From positions 186,001-250,000 of the forward strand of contig JAWSVK010000009.1 of the NCBI GenBank assembly GCA_033851955.1: a DNA stretch of 64,000 nucleotides, written 5' to 3'. Below the pieces are notes generated by a model. It worked only from the letters and a program-made list of their open reading frames with translations, had not been told where the DNA came from and ran no database searches. The first letter of the stretch is position 1. Each line of letters opens with the position of its first letter. This document shows, piece after piece, positions 16,534 to 25,463 of the stretch. The position numbers and the translations under genes were made by a program. Source of the stretch: Profundibacter sp033851955. GTDB taxonomy: Bacteria > Pseudomonadota > Alphaproteobacteria > Rhodobacterales > Rhodobacteraceae.

Positions 16534-17054
16534 ACGACCTCCTTTTGGATGTCACGCAGCAGGTCGTACACCTGTTTGGCATCCGCTATCCGTTCAAAGC
16601 CGAATTTGGCTTTGTGCTTACCGTTTTTGCGGCGAGAACTGGCAGCAAAGGAGATGCTGGCTGGTTCGCTTGTATCGATCTCAAGCACGGTGTCTTTAGA
16701 GATCGGGTAGGAGCGTAACACGCGGCCCCTTGTGGGCATATCGGTGGCAACAATGGCGCGTTTATCCGTCAGGGTGTACCATGATCTGCGCCGCCGCAGC
16801 GTGCTCCAAAACACAGGCCCAATCCCGACACCGATGCCGACGAAAAAGTGGATCAGCCCGAACATCCAAAACCCGCCACCCGCGCGCGCTGCCATAATCA
16901 TCCAAAACAATGCAAACCCGGCAAAGACAGCGCCAAACAGCAGGGTGCTGAAATTTGCCGCCTTCCAGACCAGAGCGCCATCGGGTCGCCCTTGCCAGCG
17001 AATGACTTCGCCCTCATTCAATATGTGTTCCCAGCCCGCGGGTGCCTTGCTCAT
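16530..17054 (-). CDS. PH-domain-like membrane protein 2 (174 aa)
   Basis: Starts MSKAPAGWEHILNEGEVIRW; the frame remains open upstream but this ATG overlaps the preceding stop as ATGA, like all its neighbours. Two membrane helices (about residues 33-80) precede a PH-like domain with SWYTLTDKRAIVAT and RSYPISKDTVLEI. Tandem duplicate of protein 1, ending DIQKEVV versus QIQKEAL. No enzyme motif. Confidence 0.85.
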   Translation of the reverse strand: MSKAPAGWEHILNEGEVIRWQGRPDGALVWKAANFSTLLFGAVFAGFALFWMIMAARAGGGFWMFGLIHFFVGIGVGIGPVFWSTLRRRRSWYTLTDKRAIVATDMPTRGRVLRSYPISKDTVLEIDTSEPASISFAASSRRKNGKHKAKFGFERIADAKQVYDLLRDIQKEVV

Positions 17055-17491
17055 ACCAACCCCTGATCGCGCGTTTTCAGGATCATTTCGACGGCACCTT
17101 TTGGATCGGCCAGATACTTTAACATGTATTTGTCGCCACCATGTGTGATCACCTGAACGGCGGAAAACAGGGTGCGCACGTCTTTGATGTTGGCCAGCAG
17201 GAGCGAGCGTTCGGATGGCCCCGTCAGACGCTTCTTGGTCAATTCCCAGACCACCTCCATTGCTTCGGAAGCGACATAGATCCAACGGATGAAAATTGCA
17301 AAGGCAGCGCCGACAATGCCAGTCCATGGAAACGGGTTCCCGATCGCCCATAGTGCCACATACATGCCGACAGCCCCGATGAAAAACAGCACCACATGCT
17401 CACGGTTATAGGTGGTGCGGTCTGCACGTAAGGAAACAATCAGAGGCGCGGCGGACAAGAGTGGTGGCGTTGGGTTGAAGTCGTCGATCAT
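17051..17491 (-). CDS. PH-domain-like membrane protein 3 (146 aa, divergent)
   Basis: Two hydrophobic helices at about residues 34-72, then a short soluble domain (SLLLANIKDVRTLFSAVQVI, GDKYMLKYLADPKGAVEMI). The usual YxLTNxR motif is not clear; only the back half of a PH-like domain can be argued. It overlaps both neighbours by four bases. The end, DPKGAVEMILKTRD, resembles the SPNDVKRKILKARE ending of the fourth protein, which supports a shared origin. Confidence 0.75.
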   Translation of the reverse strand: MIDDFNPTPPLLSAAPLIVSLRADRTTYNREHVVLFFIGAVGMYVALWAIGNPFPWTGIVGAAFAIFIRWIYVASEAMEVVWELTKKRLTGPSERSLLLANIKDVRTLFSAVQVITHGGDKYMLKYLADPKGAVEMILKTRDQGLV

Positions 17492-17979
17492 GCCAGACGC
17501 TCCACTAGTATTTCACGTGCTTTGAGTATTTTCCGTTTAACGTCGTTTGGTGAATTGAGATACCTCATTGAAATTTTATTTCCGTCAAACATCTTAATAG
17601 TCAGGCCCCACCAGAACCAAAAGGAAATCTTGCTGATGTGTTCAAGTGGGATGGACATATTTTCAATTTCATCGGCAAGCCCAAAGTAGGCCAATCTTTT
17701 GTTGGTCAAAAGCCATGTGTCATGCCGCCGGGTTGCCCAATCTTGAAAACCGCCAAAAATGGTACCGTAAATCAATATAACCGGGACCATCATGAGCCAG
17801 TCGAAGAGGCTGTTAAAGGGACGAAATCCGCCAAATACAACGGCAGTGAATAGGCCGATGGCAATGAATTGCTGGGTAAACATCCAGCCAGAACTGACCC
17901 ATTGATTTTTCTCCTTCTCGCCGTCCAGCAGTTCCAGTTTTGCCATGGACATGTGGCTTGATCGGACTGGGTTGTTCAC
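17488..17979 (-). CDS. PH-domain-like membrane protein 4 (163 aa)
   Basis: Begins at GTG (17979), overlapping the pyrB stop by four bases with AAGGGG seven bases upstream. Two helices at about residues 30-75 are followed by DTWLLTNKRLAYFGL and IPLEHISKISFWFWWG, typical of the bacterial PH domain family. It is more AT-rich than pyrB. First of four such genes inserted between pyrB and the dihydroorotase-like gene. Confidence 0.8.
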   Translation of the reverse strand: MNNPVRSSHMSMAKLELLDGEKEKNQWVSSGWMFTQQFIAIGLFTAVVFGGFRPFNSLFDWLMMVPVILIYGTIFGGFQDWATRRHDTWLLTNKRLAYFGLADEIENMSIPLEHISKISFWFWWGLTIKMFDGNKISMRYLNSPNDVKRKILKAREILVERLA

Positions 17980-18944
17980 ACCATCACCCCTTTGGGCGTG
18001 ATTTCGGCCCGCAAATTGCGCGCCAGCAAATCCATCGCGGCCATCCGCACGGCGACGCCCATTTCGACCTGTTCTTGGATCACCGAACGGTTGATGTCGT
18101 CAGCCAAGGTGCCATCGATTTCGACGCCGCGGTTCATCGGACCTGGGTGCATAACAATGGCGTCAGGTTTGGCGTGGGCCAGCTTTTCGGCATCCAGACC
18201 AAAGCGGTGATAATATTCGCGGGATGAGGGAATAAACCCGCCGTCCATGCGCTCTTTTTGCAGGCGCAACATCATCACGACATCCACGCCCTCTAGCCCT
18301 TTGCGCATGTCGTCAAACACCTCGACGCCGAACTCTTCGACGCCAGAGGGCATCAATGTCGGTGGGCCGATCAAGCGAATGCGGTTTTCCATTTTGCCCA
18401 GCAGCAGGATGTTCGAGCGCGCCACGCGGCTGTGCGCGATGTCGCCACAAATGGCAATGCTGAGACGGTGCAAACGCCCCTTGGCGCGCCGTATGGTCAG
18501 CGCGTCCAGCAGGGCTTGGGTCGGGTGCTCGTGGGTGCCATCACCTGCGTTCAACACGGCACAGTTTACCTTTTGCGCAAGCAGGTCCACCGCACCGGAA
18601 TGCGGGTGACGCACCACCAGCAAATCGGGGTGCATGGCGTTCAGGGTCAGGGCCGTATCAATCAGGGTTTCGCCCTTTTTGATGCTCGACGCTTGCATCG
18701 CCATATTCATCACATCCGCACCCAAACGCTTGCCTGCAATCTCGAATGAGGCCTGCGTTCGGGTCGAGTTTTCGAAAAACATGTTGATTTGAGTTAGACC
18801 GGACAAGGTGTCGGAATGCTTGACCTGACGGCGATTCAGGTCGACATATTGATCGGCCAAATCCAGAATAGCAGTTATTTCACGGGGGTTTAGATGCTCG
18901 ATGCCAAGCAGGTGTTTAGCAGAAAAACTCGCAGTAAGTGCCAT
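17976..18944 (-). CDS. pyrB: Aspartate carbamoyltransferase catalytic chain
   Basis: Condenses carbamoyl phosphate and aspartate in pyrimidine synthesis. Numbered from MALTASFSAK, the carbamoyl-phosphate site STRT lies at 60-63; HPTQALLD and the aspartate-site MHPGPMNRGVEI are intact. 322 residues is normal for the family. The start is preceded by AAGGACAG; the 105-codon upstream extension of the frame is not conserved-looking. No pyrI regulatory gene is nearby. It heads a six-gene chain ending in plsY. Confidence 0.96.
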   Translation of the reverse strand: MALTASFSAKHLLGIEHLNPREITAILDLADQYVDLNRRQVKHSDTLSGLTQINMFFENSTRTQASFEIAGKRLGADVMNMAMQASSIKKGETLIDTALTLNAMHPDLLVVRHPHSGAVDLLAQKVNCAVLNAGDGTHEHPTQALLDALTIRRAKGRLHRLSIAICGDIAHSRVARSNILLLGKMENRIRLIGPPTLMPSGVEEFGVEVFDDMRKGLEGVDVVMMLRLQKERMDGGFIPSSREYYHRFGLDAEKLAHAKPDAIVMHPGPMNRGVEIDGTLADDINRSVIQEQVEMGVAVRMAAMDLLARNLRAEITPKGVMV

Positions 18945-18966
18945 GGAAGCTGTCCTTATTTTCCTG

Positions 18967-18995
18967 CTTATAGAAAAGCTGTCGCTGTGCGGCAA
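18967..18995 (-). promoter_or_regulatory. Candidate sigma-70-type promoter of pyrB operon
   Basis: On the minus strand TTGCCG (18990-18995), a 17-base spacer, then TATAAG (18967-18972), placed 22 bases before the pyrB start codon. Good match in spacing and sequence; not tested. Confidence 0.55.
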
Positions 18996-19034
18996 GGCAT
19001 TTACCTTGGGACGGATCGGGCATAGCCTGCGCAG

Positions 19035-19814
19035 ATGGATTCTGTTGAACACTATTATGAGGCCAAGGCGGCGCTGGAATGGCAAATCGAGCTGGGCGCA
19101 GACGAGTCGATTGGCGATGAGCCATTGGACCGTTACGAGCTGGTGGCTGAAGCGCCAAAAACAAAACCCGTGGCCAAACCCAAAGCAGCGGCGGCACCCA
19201 TCCCGATCGTTGAAGTTGATCCCGTGGCCGTGGCCAAAGCGACCGCTGCTGCAGCGCAAGATTTGGTCGCGCTAAAGGCAGCGCTGGCGGCGTTTGAATT
19301 GTGTGAATTGAAACGCGGTGCACGCAAAATGGTATTTGCCGATGGCAACCCACAGGCCCGCGTGATGATCATCACCGAAGCGCCTGACCGTGACGAGGAC
19401 CGCGAGGGAAAATCCTTTGTCGGGCAGTCGGGTGTTTTGTTGGACCGGATGTTGGCAGCGATTGGTTTGGGACGTGAAGGACCGGACCCAGCAAACTTGG
19501 TTTACATCACCAATGTCTTGCCATGGCGGCCGCCGCAAAACCGTGACCCGTCTGCGGATGAAATTGCCATGATGCATCCGTTTGTGACGCGCCATATTGA
19601 ATTGGCCGCGCCGGATGTGATTGTGCTGATGGGCAACAACCCTTGTCAGGCCTTGCTGGGGCGCAAAGGCATTTCGCGGATGCGGGGTAAATGGGATGAG
19701 GTGTTGGGGCGACCGACTTTGCCGATGTTTCATCCAGCCTATTTGTTGCGCAATCAACAGGCCAAACGCGAAGCCTGGGCGGACTTGTTGGATTTGAAAA
19801 CCCGGCTGACATAA
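19035..19814 (+). CDS. Uracil-DNA glycosylase, family-4-like without Fe-S cysteines
   Basis: Base-excision repair glycosylase of 259 residues. An Ala/Pro-rich N-terminal linker (about 40-75) precedes the UDG fold. The first motif is TEAPDRDED (114-122), followed by GKSFVGQSG, YITNVLPWRPPQNRDP and the second motif HPAYLLRN (233-240). Family-4 enzymes hold a 4Fe-4S cluster with four Cys; here the four positions read Phe87, Cys90, Trp164 and Met180, so no cluster can form. It still aligns best with family 4. Divergent from pyrB; a structured repeat follows its stop. Confidence 0.88.
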   Translation: MDSVEHYYEAKAALEWQIELGADESIGDEPLDRYELVAEAPKTKPVAKPKAAAAPIPIVEVDPVAVAKATAAAAQDLVALKAALAAFELCELKRGARKMVFADGNPQARVMIITEAPDRDEDREGKSFVGQSGVLLDRMLAAIGLGREGPDPANLVYITNVLPWRPPQNRDPSADEIAMMHPFVTRHIELAAPDVIVLMGNNPCQALLGRKGISRMRGKWDEVLGRPTLPMFHPAYLLRNQQAKREAWADLLDLKTRLT

Positions 19815-19829
19815 ATCATTGCGTCAGCA

Positions 19830-19891
19830 GCTCATCAAGCCTTACGGCTTTCCTCGCGAGAGCGAAAAGCGCCAGTAATGGCGCGATGAGC
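19830..19891 (+). repeat. Cloverleaf-forming intergenic repeat, copy 1
   Basis: Outer arms GCTCATC (19830-19836) and GATGAGC (19885-19891) enclose three hairpins: AAGCC-TTAC-GGCTT (19837-19850), TCGC-GAGA-GCGA (19854-19865) and GCGCCA-GTAA-TGGCGC (19869-19884). A second copy in the same orientation is at 52208-52266. Located between the UDG gene and moaB. See findings. Confidence 0.85.
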
Positions 19892-19924
19892 GACACCGTA
19901 GAAAAGTGAAAAGAGAGCCAGAGC

Positions 19925-20458
19925 ATGCCTACCGAAAAAGATTTTATCCCCGTACGAATCGCCGTTTTAACGGTCTCGGACACCCGCAAAATTGAAGACG
20001 ACAAATCCGGTAAAACGCTGGTCGATCGCATACAAGCGGCGGGTCATATCGTGGCGGACCGGATGATTTTGCAAGATGAGCGCATCGAGATCGCAGGCCA
20101 ACTACGCACGTGGTGTGCGAACAAAGACATCGACGTGGTGATCTCAACGGGCGGCACAGGTCTGACGGGCCGTGATGTGACCGTCGAGGCGCATCGCGAC
20201 GTTTACGAGAAGGAAATGGATGCCTTTGGCACCCTGTTCACCATGATTTCTTTCCCTAAGATCGGCATGTCGGCGGTGCAGTCACGTGCCTGTGGCGGTG
20301 TCGCGGATGGAACCTATCTGTTCGCGCTCCCTGGCAGTCCTGGTGCCTGCAAGGATGCTTGGGATGAAATCTTGTCCGTGCAACTGGATTACCGCCAAGG
20401 TCCATGCAATTTCGTCGAGATATTTCCACGATTAGATGAACATAAGCGACGGAAGTGA
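19925..20458 (+). CDS. moaB: Molybdenum cofactor biosynthesis protein B
   Basis: MoaB/MogA-type domain, 177 residues, which binds molybdopterin and in some organisms adenylates it. The pterin-binding motif STGGTGLTGRDVT is at about 74-86, and PGSPGACKDAWDE lies near the C terminus. It stands alone, 33 bases after the cloverleaf repeat. Other cofactor genes lie at 6.4-7.1 kb and 33.8-37.1 kb. Confidence 0.93.
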   Translation: MPTEKDFIPVRIAVLTVSDTRKIEDDKSGKTLVDRIQAAGHIVADRMILQDERIEIAGQLRTWCANKDIDVVISTGGTGLTGRDVTVEAHRDVYEKEMDAFGTLFTMISFPKIGMSAVQSRACGGVADGTYLFALPGSPGACKDAWDEILSVQLDYRQGPCNFVEIFPRLDEHKRRK

Positions 20459-20544
20459 ACCGTTCGTGCGTTATAGGTGTATGGTAACCTAACGCTCGCA
20501 CTCTTATGTAGGAGTTTGAGTGTAATTCAGAGAGGCGCAATCTG

Positions 20545-22011
20545 ATGCGATTTTTACGGCGCAGCCTTGTTGGCTTGTTCCTGCTATCCTTAACGCTGGG
20601 CCTTTTGGCGATGGCGGGCGGCACGGTATATTCTGGTTTGCAGGACAAATGGGCGCGCGAATCCACCAACCGGCCCCGCAGTGAGCGGGTGTTTTCGGTG
20701 AACGTCTTACGGGCGACTGCCGGTGACGTGGTTCCTGAAATGACCGTTTTTGGTGAGGTGCGCAGCCAACGGGTTCTGGATATGCGGGCCACAGCAGCGG
20801 GCGTGATCGTAGCGCTGGCCGACGGTTTTGTAGAAGGTGGCACGGTTACGGCGGGCCAGTCTTTGATACATATTGACGGGCGCAATGCGAAGGACGCAGA
20901 ATACCGCGCCCAAAGCGATTTGGTCGAAGCCAAGGCTGAAATATCTGAGGCCACAGCAGCGTTGGCATTGGCCAAGGACGAAATCGACGCCGCCAATGAT
21001 CAAGTTCGTTTGCGGATGCAGGCCTTGACGCGACAAAAAGATTTGCGCGGTCGCGGTGTTGGCACCGATGCTGCAGTTGAGGCAGCAGAACTGGCCGAAG
21101 CAGTGGCAAGTCAGACCGTGCTTTCGCGGCGCCAAGCCTTGCTGCAAGCCGAAGCCAGAGGATCACGCGCGGCCATCAGTTTGGCACGCCAAGAAGTTAA
21201 CTTGGCCGAGGCCCAGCGGCGGGTTGCAGACACGGAACTCAAAGCGGAATTTGACGGTACATTAAGCAACGTGACGGCTGTAAAGGGCGGCGTTGTGACA
21301 ATGAACGAAGTTCTAGCCCAATTGATCGACACCGACGCGTTGGAAGTGTCGTTCCGTATCTCTACCAGCCAATATGCGCGATTATTGGATCCGGACGGCA
21401 CGCTGACAAACGCGCCTGTGGACGTGATTTTGGACGTGTTCGGCGTCGACATGTTGGCGCGTGGCCGCGTTTCACGCGAGAGCGCTGCCGTGGGTGAAGG
21501 GCTGACGGGGCGTCTGCTGTTCGCCAAATTGGAGCATCCCCGTGGTTTCCGCCCCGGTGATTTTGTGACGGTTAAGATTAAAGAGCCCCTTTTGAAAAAT
21601 GTCATCATTTTACCCGCTTCGGCAGTGGATGCAGCTGGAACTGTGTTGTTGATTGGGGGCGAAGATCGGTTGGAGCAAGCAACCGTCGAAGTCTTGCGCA
21701 AACAGGGCGATGATGTGCTGGTACGGGCCAGCTTGATCGAGGGGCGCGAGGTGGTCGCCGAGCGCTCACCTATGTTTGGTACCGGGATCAAAGTGCGCCC
21801 GATCCGTACAGAGGATGCGACCACATCCAAGGTCAGTTCTGAGCACGCAATGTTGGAGCTGACGGACGAGCGTCGCGCCAAACTGATTGCGTTTGTTGAG
21901 AGCAACCAGCGGATGCCCAAAGAGGCCAAAGCGCGCGTATTGGCGCAATTGGCCAAAGACAAAGTGCCCAGCCGCGTGGTTAAACGTATCGAGTCGCGGA
22001 TGGGGGGCTAG
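20545..22011 (+). CDS. RND efflux periplasmic adaptor (membrane fusion protein)
   Basis: HlyD/AcrA-type adaptor of 488 residues linking the inner-membrane pump to an outer-membrane channel. An N-terminal hydrophobic segment (residues about 8-30) anchors it. A lipoyl half-motif surrounds a long helical hairpin rich in Ala and Glu (about 120-230), followed by beta-barrel domains. An unusual C-terminal extension (LTDERRAKLIAFVESNQRMP, residues about 440 onward) looks helical. It ends two bases before the permease gene. Confidence 0.9.
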   Translation: MRFLRRSLVGLFLLSLTLGLLAMAGGTVYSGLQDKWARESTNRPRSERVFSVNVLRATAGDVVPEMTVFGEVRSQRVLDMRATAAGVIVALADGFVEGGTVTAGQSLIHIDGRNAKDAEYRAQSDLVEAKAEISEATAALALAKDEIDAANDQVRLRMQALTRQKDLRGRGVGTDAAVEAAELAEAVASQTVLSRRQALLQAEARGSRAAISLARQEVNLAEAQRRVADTELKAEFDGTLSNVTAVKGGVVTMNEVLAQLIDTDALEVSFRISTSQYARLLDPDGTLTNAPVDVILDVFGVDMLARGRVSRESAAVGEGLTGRLLFAKLEHPRGFRPGDFVTVKIKEPLLKNVIILPASAVDAAGTVLLIGGEDRLEQATVEVLRKQGDDVLVRASLIEGREVVAERSPMFGTGIKVRPIRTEDATTSKVSSEHAMLELTDERRAKLIAFVESNQRMPKEAKARVLAQLAKDKVPSRVVKRIESRMGG

Positions 22012-22013
22012 GC

Positions 22014-25000
22014 ATGTCCGTGTCAAAGTCAGTGACGGAAAAACCCAAGGGCCTTTTGTCATATTTCACCCGCCACAGCACAGCTGCAAATTTGTTACTG
22101 GTGGTGTTGCTGGCCTTTGGCTTGGCCGCGCTGCCCAGAATGCGGGCGCAGTTTTTCCCCGATGTGGTGATTGATAATGTCTATGTGACCGTTATCTGGC
22201 AAGGCGCGGGCGCCGAAGATGTGGATGCCGCCATCGTGCAGGTGCTGGAGCCAGCTCTACTGTCTGTCGAAGGGGTTGAAGGCTCAAATGCCACTTCATC
22301 CGAAGGCCGTGCTTCTATTGTGCTGGACTTTGAGCCAGATTGGGACATGTCGCGCGCCGCTGATGAGGTGCAAGGCGCTGTTGACGCCATAACCACTCTG
22401 CCCGAAGAGGCCGAAGAGGCCAAGGTGCGCCGTGGAGCATGGCGTGACCGTGTGACGGATGTGGTGATCACTGGCCCCGTTGCGGTAGATCAACTGGGCC
22501 GCTTTGCTGACGAATTTGTCACCCGTCTGTTTGCGGTTGGCGTGACACGCGCCACTGTGCGCGGCGTTGCATCGCCTGAAACCGTGGTCGAAGTAACGTC
22601 GATGGCATTGATCAAACATGACGTCACTATGACCGAAATTTCTAGCGCCATTGCCGAGGAAGCCGCCGCCGATCCGGCAGGCGATGTGGCTGGGGCCAAC
22701 GCCCGGGTACGCACCGGGGTGGCCAAACGATCCGCCGACCAAATCGCAGCGATTGTGTTGCGCAGCAATGATGATGGCTCAAACCTGACTGTCGGCGATG
22801 TGGCGATTGTGCGGGTTGAAGGTGTCGACCGAGACCGTGCCTATTACGTTGGCGAAGACCCCGCAGTTTCTTTGCGGGTGGACCGTTCCGCGCAGGGGGA
22901 TGCAATCGATATTCAAGGGCAGGTCGAGGACGTGGCCCAAGAAATGTTGCTGACCTTGCCGCCTGACGTCAAGATTGACCTAATTCGCACCCGTGCAGAA
23001 ATGATCAAGGGACGTTTGAACATCCTGCTCGACAACGGATTGATGGGGTTGGGAATGGTGGTAATGCTGCTGTTCTTGTTCCTAAACGCACGCACCGCAT
23101 TTTGGGTGGCCGCCGGTATTCCCGTGGCCATGTTAGCGGCCATTGCAATGATGTTTGTGGCTGGACTGACGATCAACATGATATCGTTGTTCGCGCTGAT
23201 CATCACGCTTGGGATCGTGGTGGACGACGCAATTGTGGTTGGCGAACACGCCGATTTCAGGGCGCGAGAACTGGGTGAAAGCCCTGTCGAGGCTGCCGAA
23301 AATGCGGCCCGCCGGATGGCCCCGCCGGTTCTGGCCGCCACCATCACCACAGTGATCGCGTTCTTTAGCCTGATCGTTGTGGGGGGCCGGATGGGCGACC
23401 TGATTGCCGATATCCCGTTCACCGTGGTTGCCGTGTTGATCGCGTCCCTGATTGAATGTTTTCTAATCTTGCCAAAACACATGAGCCACGCCTTGGCCCA
23501 TTCCAGCAAAGAACATTGGTATGATTGGCCCAGCCGAACCGTAAATCGCGGATTTTCGTGGTTTCGCGATGTGATTTTCCGCCGCCTGATGCGGTTGGTG
23601 GTTTGGGCGCGTTATCCGGTGATGGCGGCGATCGTTCTGATCCTATCAGTGCAGGTAGCGCATTTCGTGCGGGGCGATGTGACATGGCGGTTTTTCAATG
23701 CGCCGGAGCGGTCTTCGGTGTCCGGAAATTTTGCGATGAACGAGGGTGCAACACGGGCCGACACAATTGCGATGATGCATGAAATGCAGCGGGCAACCGA
23801 GGAAGTGGCGGCGAAATACGTGATCGACTATGGCCTAAACCCGATTGATTATGTGGTTGCAGAGGTCGGTGGCAACACGGGCCGTGGGCTGTCGAGCGTC
23901 GCGAATAAAGACAAGATGTTGCTGGGGTCCATTGCGATTGAGTTGATTGACCCTGATCTGCGCCCCTATTCTTCGTACCAATTCGTAGCAGACCTGCAAG
24001 AAGCAGTGCGCCAACATCCGCTAACTGAAATTGTCAGCTTTCGTGGGCACCGGTCAGGCCCGGGTGGCGACGCGTTGGACGTCGAGTTTTATGGCGCTGA
24101 CGCTGAGACCCTAAAGGCCGCAGCAGAAGCGCTGAAAACGGCCGTGTCGCAATATGGCGAAGTGTCTGGCGTCGAGGACAGTCTGGCCTATGACAAGGCA
24201 GAGCTGGTGTTGGAGTTGACACCACAAGGACAGGCACTGAGTTTTACCATTGATGGGCTTGGACGTGTGTTGCGCAACCGGTTGAATGGGATCGAGGCCG
24301 CAACCTACCCCTATGGCGCACGATCCGCTGCCATCCGGGTTGAACTGCCAGACAGCGAACAAGCCGCAGATTTTCTGGAGCGCACCCAGTTGCGCACCAA
24401 GGCCGGGCAATATGTGCCGCTGACCGATATCGTGTCGGTTGCCAGCAAGTCGGGGTTCTCAACCGTGCAGCGTGAAAACGGCATTCAGCTGGTGTCGGTG
24501 ACGGGGGACATGTCCGAAGATGACCCAGCAAGGGCCGCGGAGATCATGCTGGAAATCCGCGAGGTGATATTGCCTGAGATCAGCAGCCGTTTCGCGGTTG
24601 AAACCTTGATGAGCGGTTTGGCCGAACAGGAAGATGACTTTCTATCGGATGCGATGGTCGGGTTTGGTCTGTGTTTGATCGGCATTTTTCTGACATTGGC
24701 ATGGATATTTTCCAGTTGGACACGCCCGATTGTGGTGATGGCGATCATTCCATTTGGGTTGGTGGGCACTATTTACGGCCACATGGCATGGGATGTACCA
24801 CTGTCGATGTTTTCGGTGGTTGGCCTGATTGGGATGACAGGAATTATCATCAATGATTCAATCGTGTTGATTTCAACGGTAGATGAATATGCGGCCGATC
24901 GTGGATTAATTCCAGCGATTATTGATGGGGCCGCAGACCGTTTGCGGCCGGTGATGTTGACCACATTGACCACGGTTTTGGGCTTGGCCCCCCTGTTGTT

Positions 25001-25424
25001 CGAAAAATCATCACAAGCCCAGTTTTTGAAACCAACAGTCATCACATTGGTCTACGGCCTTGGGTTCGGGTTGTTTCTGGTCTTGTTGCTTGTGCCTGCG
25101 ATGCTGGCTGTTCAGCAGGATTTTGGCCGTCAATTCAGCGCCCTTCGGCGTGGCCTTTCGGGGTCGCGACGAGCCGTAATTGTCGGCGTGGTGACGCTGG
25201 TTTCGGCGCTTTGCATTGCTGGGCTTTTCGGGGTCACGCTGGGAGCAGTCATGGTGCAAGGCACCTTGCCGGATTTTGTCCACTTCATTGTGCCAATTGC
25301 CAACGACAGCCCAAGATTACTAAGTATTGCATTTATGCTGTTTGTTGTAGGGTCGGCTGTGCTGGCGTTGCTGGCCTATGTCGGCGGAGCGCTGGCGTTT
25401 GGAATGCGCCATCGGGCAGGTTGA
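22014..25424 (+). CDS. RND-family efflux permease (AcrB-like)
   Basis: Proton-driven inner-membrane pump of 1136 residues. There is one helix near the N terminus, a first periplasmic domain, then a helix bundle starting about residue 345 (MGLGMVVMLLFLFLNARTAFW). The family motif appears as GIVVDDAIVVGEHADFRARE. A second periplasmic domain and helix bundle follow, ending in two extra hydrophobic segments. Large periplasmic loops and two-fold repeat are clear. No outer-membrane factor gene is in the window. Substrate cannot be predicted. Confidence 0.93.
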   Translation: MSVSKSVTEKPKGLLSYFTRHSTAANLLLVVLLAFGLAALPRMRAQFFPDVVIDNVYVTVIWQGAGAEDVDAAIVQVLEPALLSVEGVEGSNATSSEGRASIVLDFEPDWDMSRAADEVQGAVDAITTLPEEAEEAKVRRGAWRDRVTDVVITGPVAVDQLGRFADEFVTRLFAVGVTRATVRGVASPETVVEVTSMALIKHDVTMTEISSAIAEEAAADPAGDVAGANARVRTGVAKRSADQIAAIVLRSNDDGSNLTVGDVAIVRVEGVDRDRAYYVGEDPAVSLRVDRSAQGDAIDIQGQVEDVAQEMLLTLPPDVKIDLIRTRAEMIKGRLNILLDNGLMGLGMVVMLLFLFLNARTAFWVAAGIPVAMLAAIAMMFVAGLTINMISLFALIITLGIVVDDAIVVGEHADFRARELGESPVEAAENAARRMAPPVLAATITTVIAFFSLIVVGGRMGDLIADIPFTVVAVLIASLIECFLILPKHMSHALAHSSKEHWYDWPSRTVNRGFSWFRDVIFRRLMRLVVWARYPVMAAIVLILSVQVAHFVRGDVTWRFFNAPERSSVSGNFAMNEGATRADTIAMMHEMQRATEEVAAKYVIDYGLNPIDYVVAEVGGNTGRGLSSVANKDKMLLGSIAIELIDPDLRPYSSYQFVADLQEAVRQHPLTEIVSFRGHRSGPGGDALDVEFYGADAETLKAAAEALKTAVSQYGEVSGVEDSLAYDKAELVLELTPQGQALSFTIDGLGRVLRNRLNGIEAATYPYGARSAAIRVELPDSEQAADFLERTQLRTKAGQYVPLTDIVSVASKSGFSTVQRENGIQLVSVTGDMSEDDPARAAEIMLEIREVILPEISSRFAVETLMSGLAEQEDDFLSDAMVGFGLCLIGIFLTLAWIFSSWTRPIVVMAIIPFGLVGTIYGHMAWDVPLSMFSVVGLIGMTGIIINDSIVLISTVDEYAADRGLIPAIIDGAADRLRPVMLTTLTTVLGLAPLLFEKSSQAQFLKPTVITLVYGLGFGLFLVLLLVPAMLAVQQDFGRQFSALRRGLSGSRRAVIVGVVTLVSALCIAGLFGVTLGAVMVQGTLPDFVHFIVPIANDSPRLLSIAFMLFVVGSAVLALLAYVGGALAFGMRHRAG

Positions 25425-25463
25425 TTGAGCAACCCAAAACGCTTGTCGGGAAGCGCTAAGCAA

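Noticed and set aside
18945..19259. 105-codon N-terminal extension of the pyrB frame
   Set aside because: It overlaps the divergent UDG gene, is His/Arg/Cys-rich, and the internal ATG has both a ribosome site and a promoter.
19830..19891. Reading the cloverleaf repeat as a tRNA
   Set aside because: It is 59-62 bases, has no anticodon arm of seven-base loop, no T-loop and no CCA end; stems are too short.
21111..21962. A 283-codon minus-strand frame opposite the RND adaptor gene
   Set aside because: Rich in Ser/Arg/Thr as expected for the reverse of an Ala/Glu-rich gene; no domain and no ribosome site.
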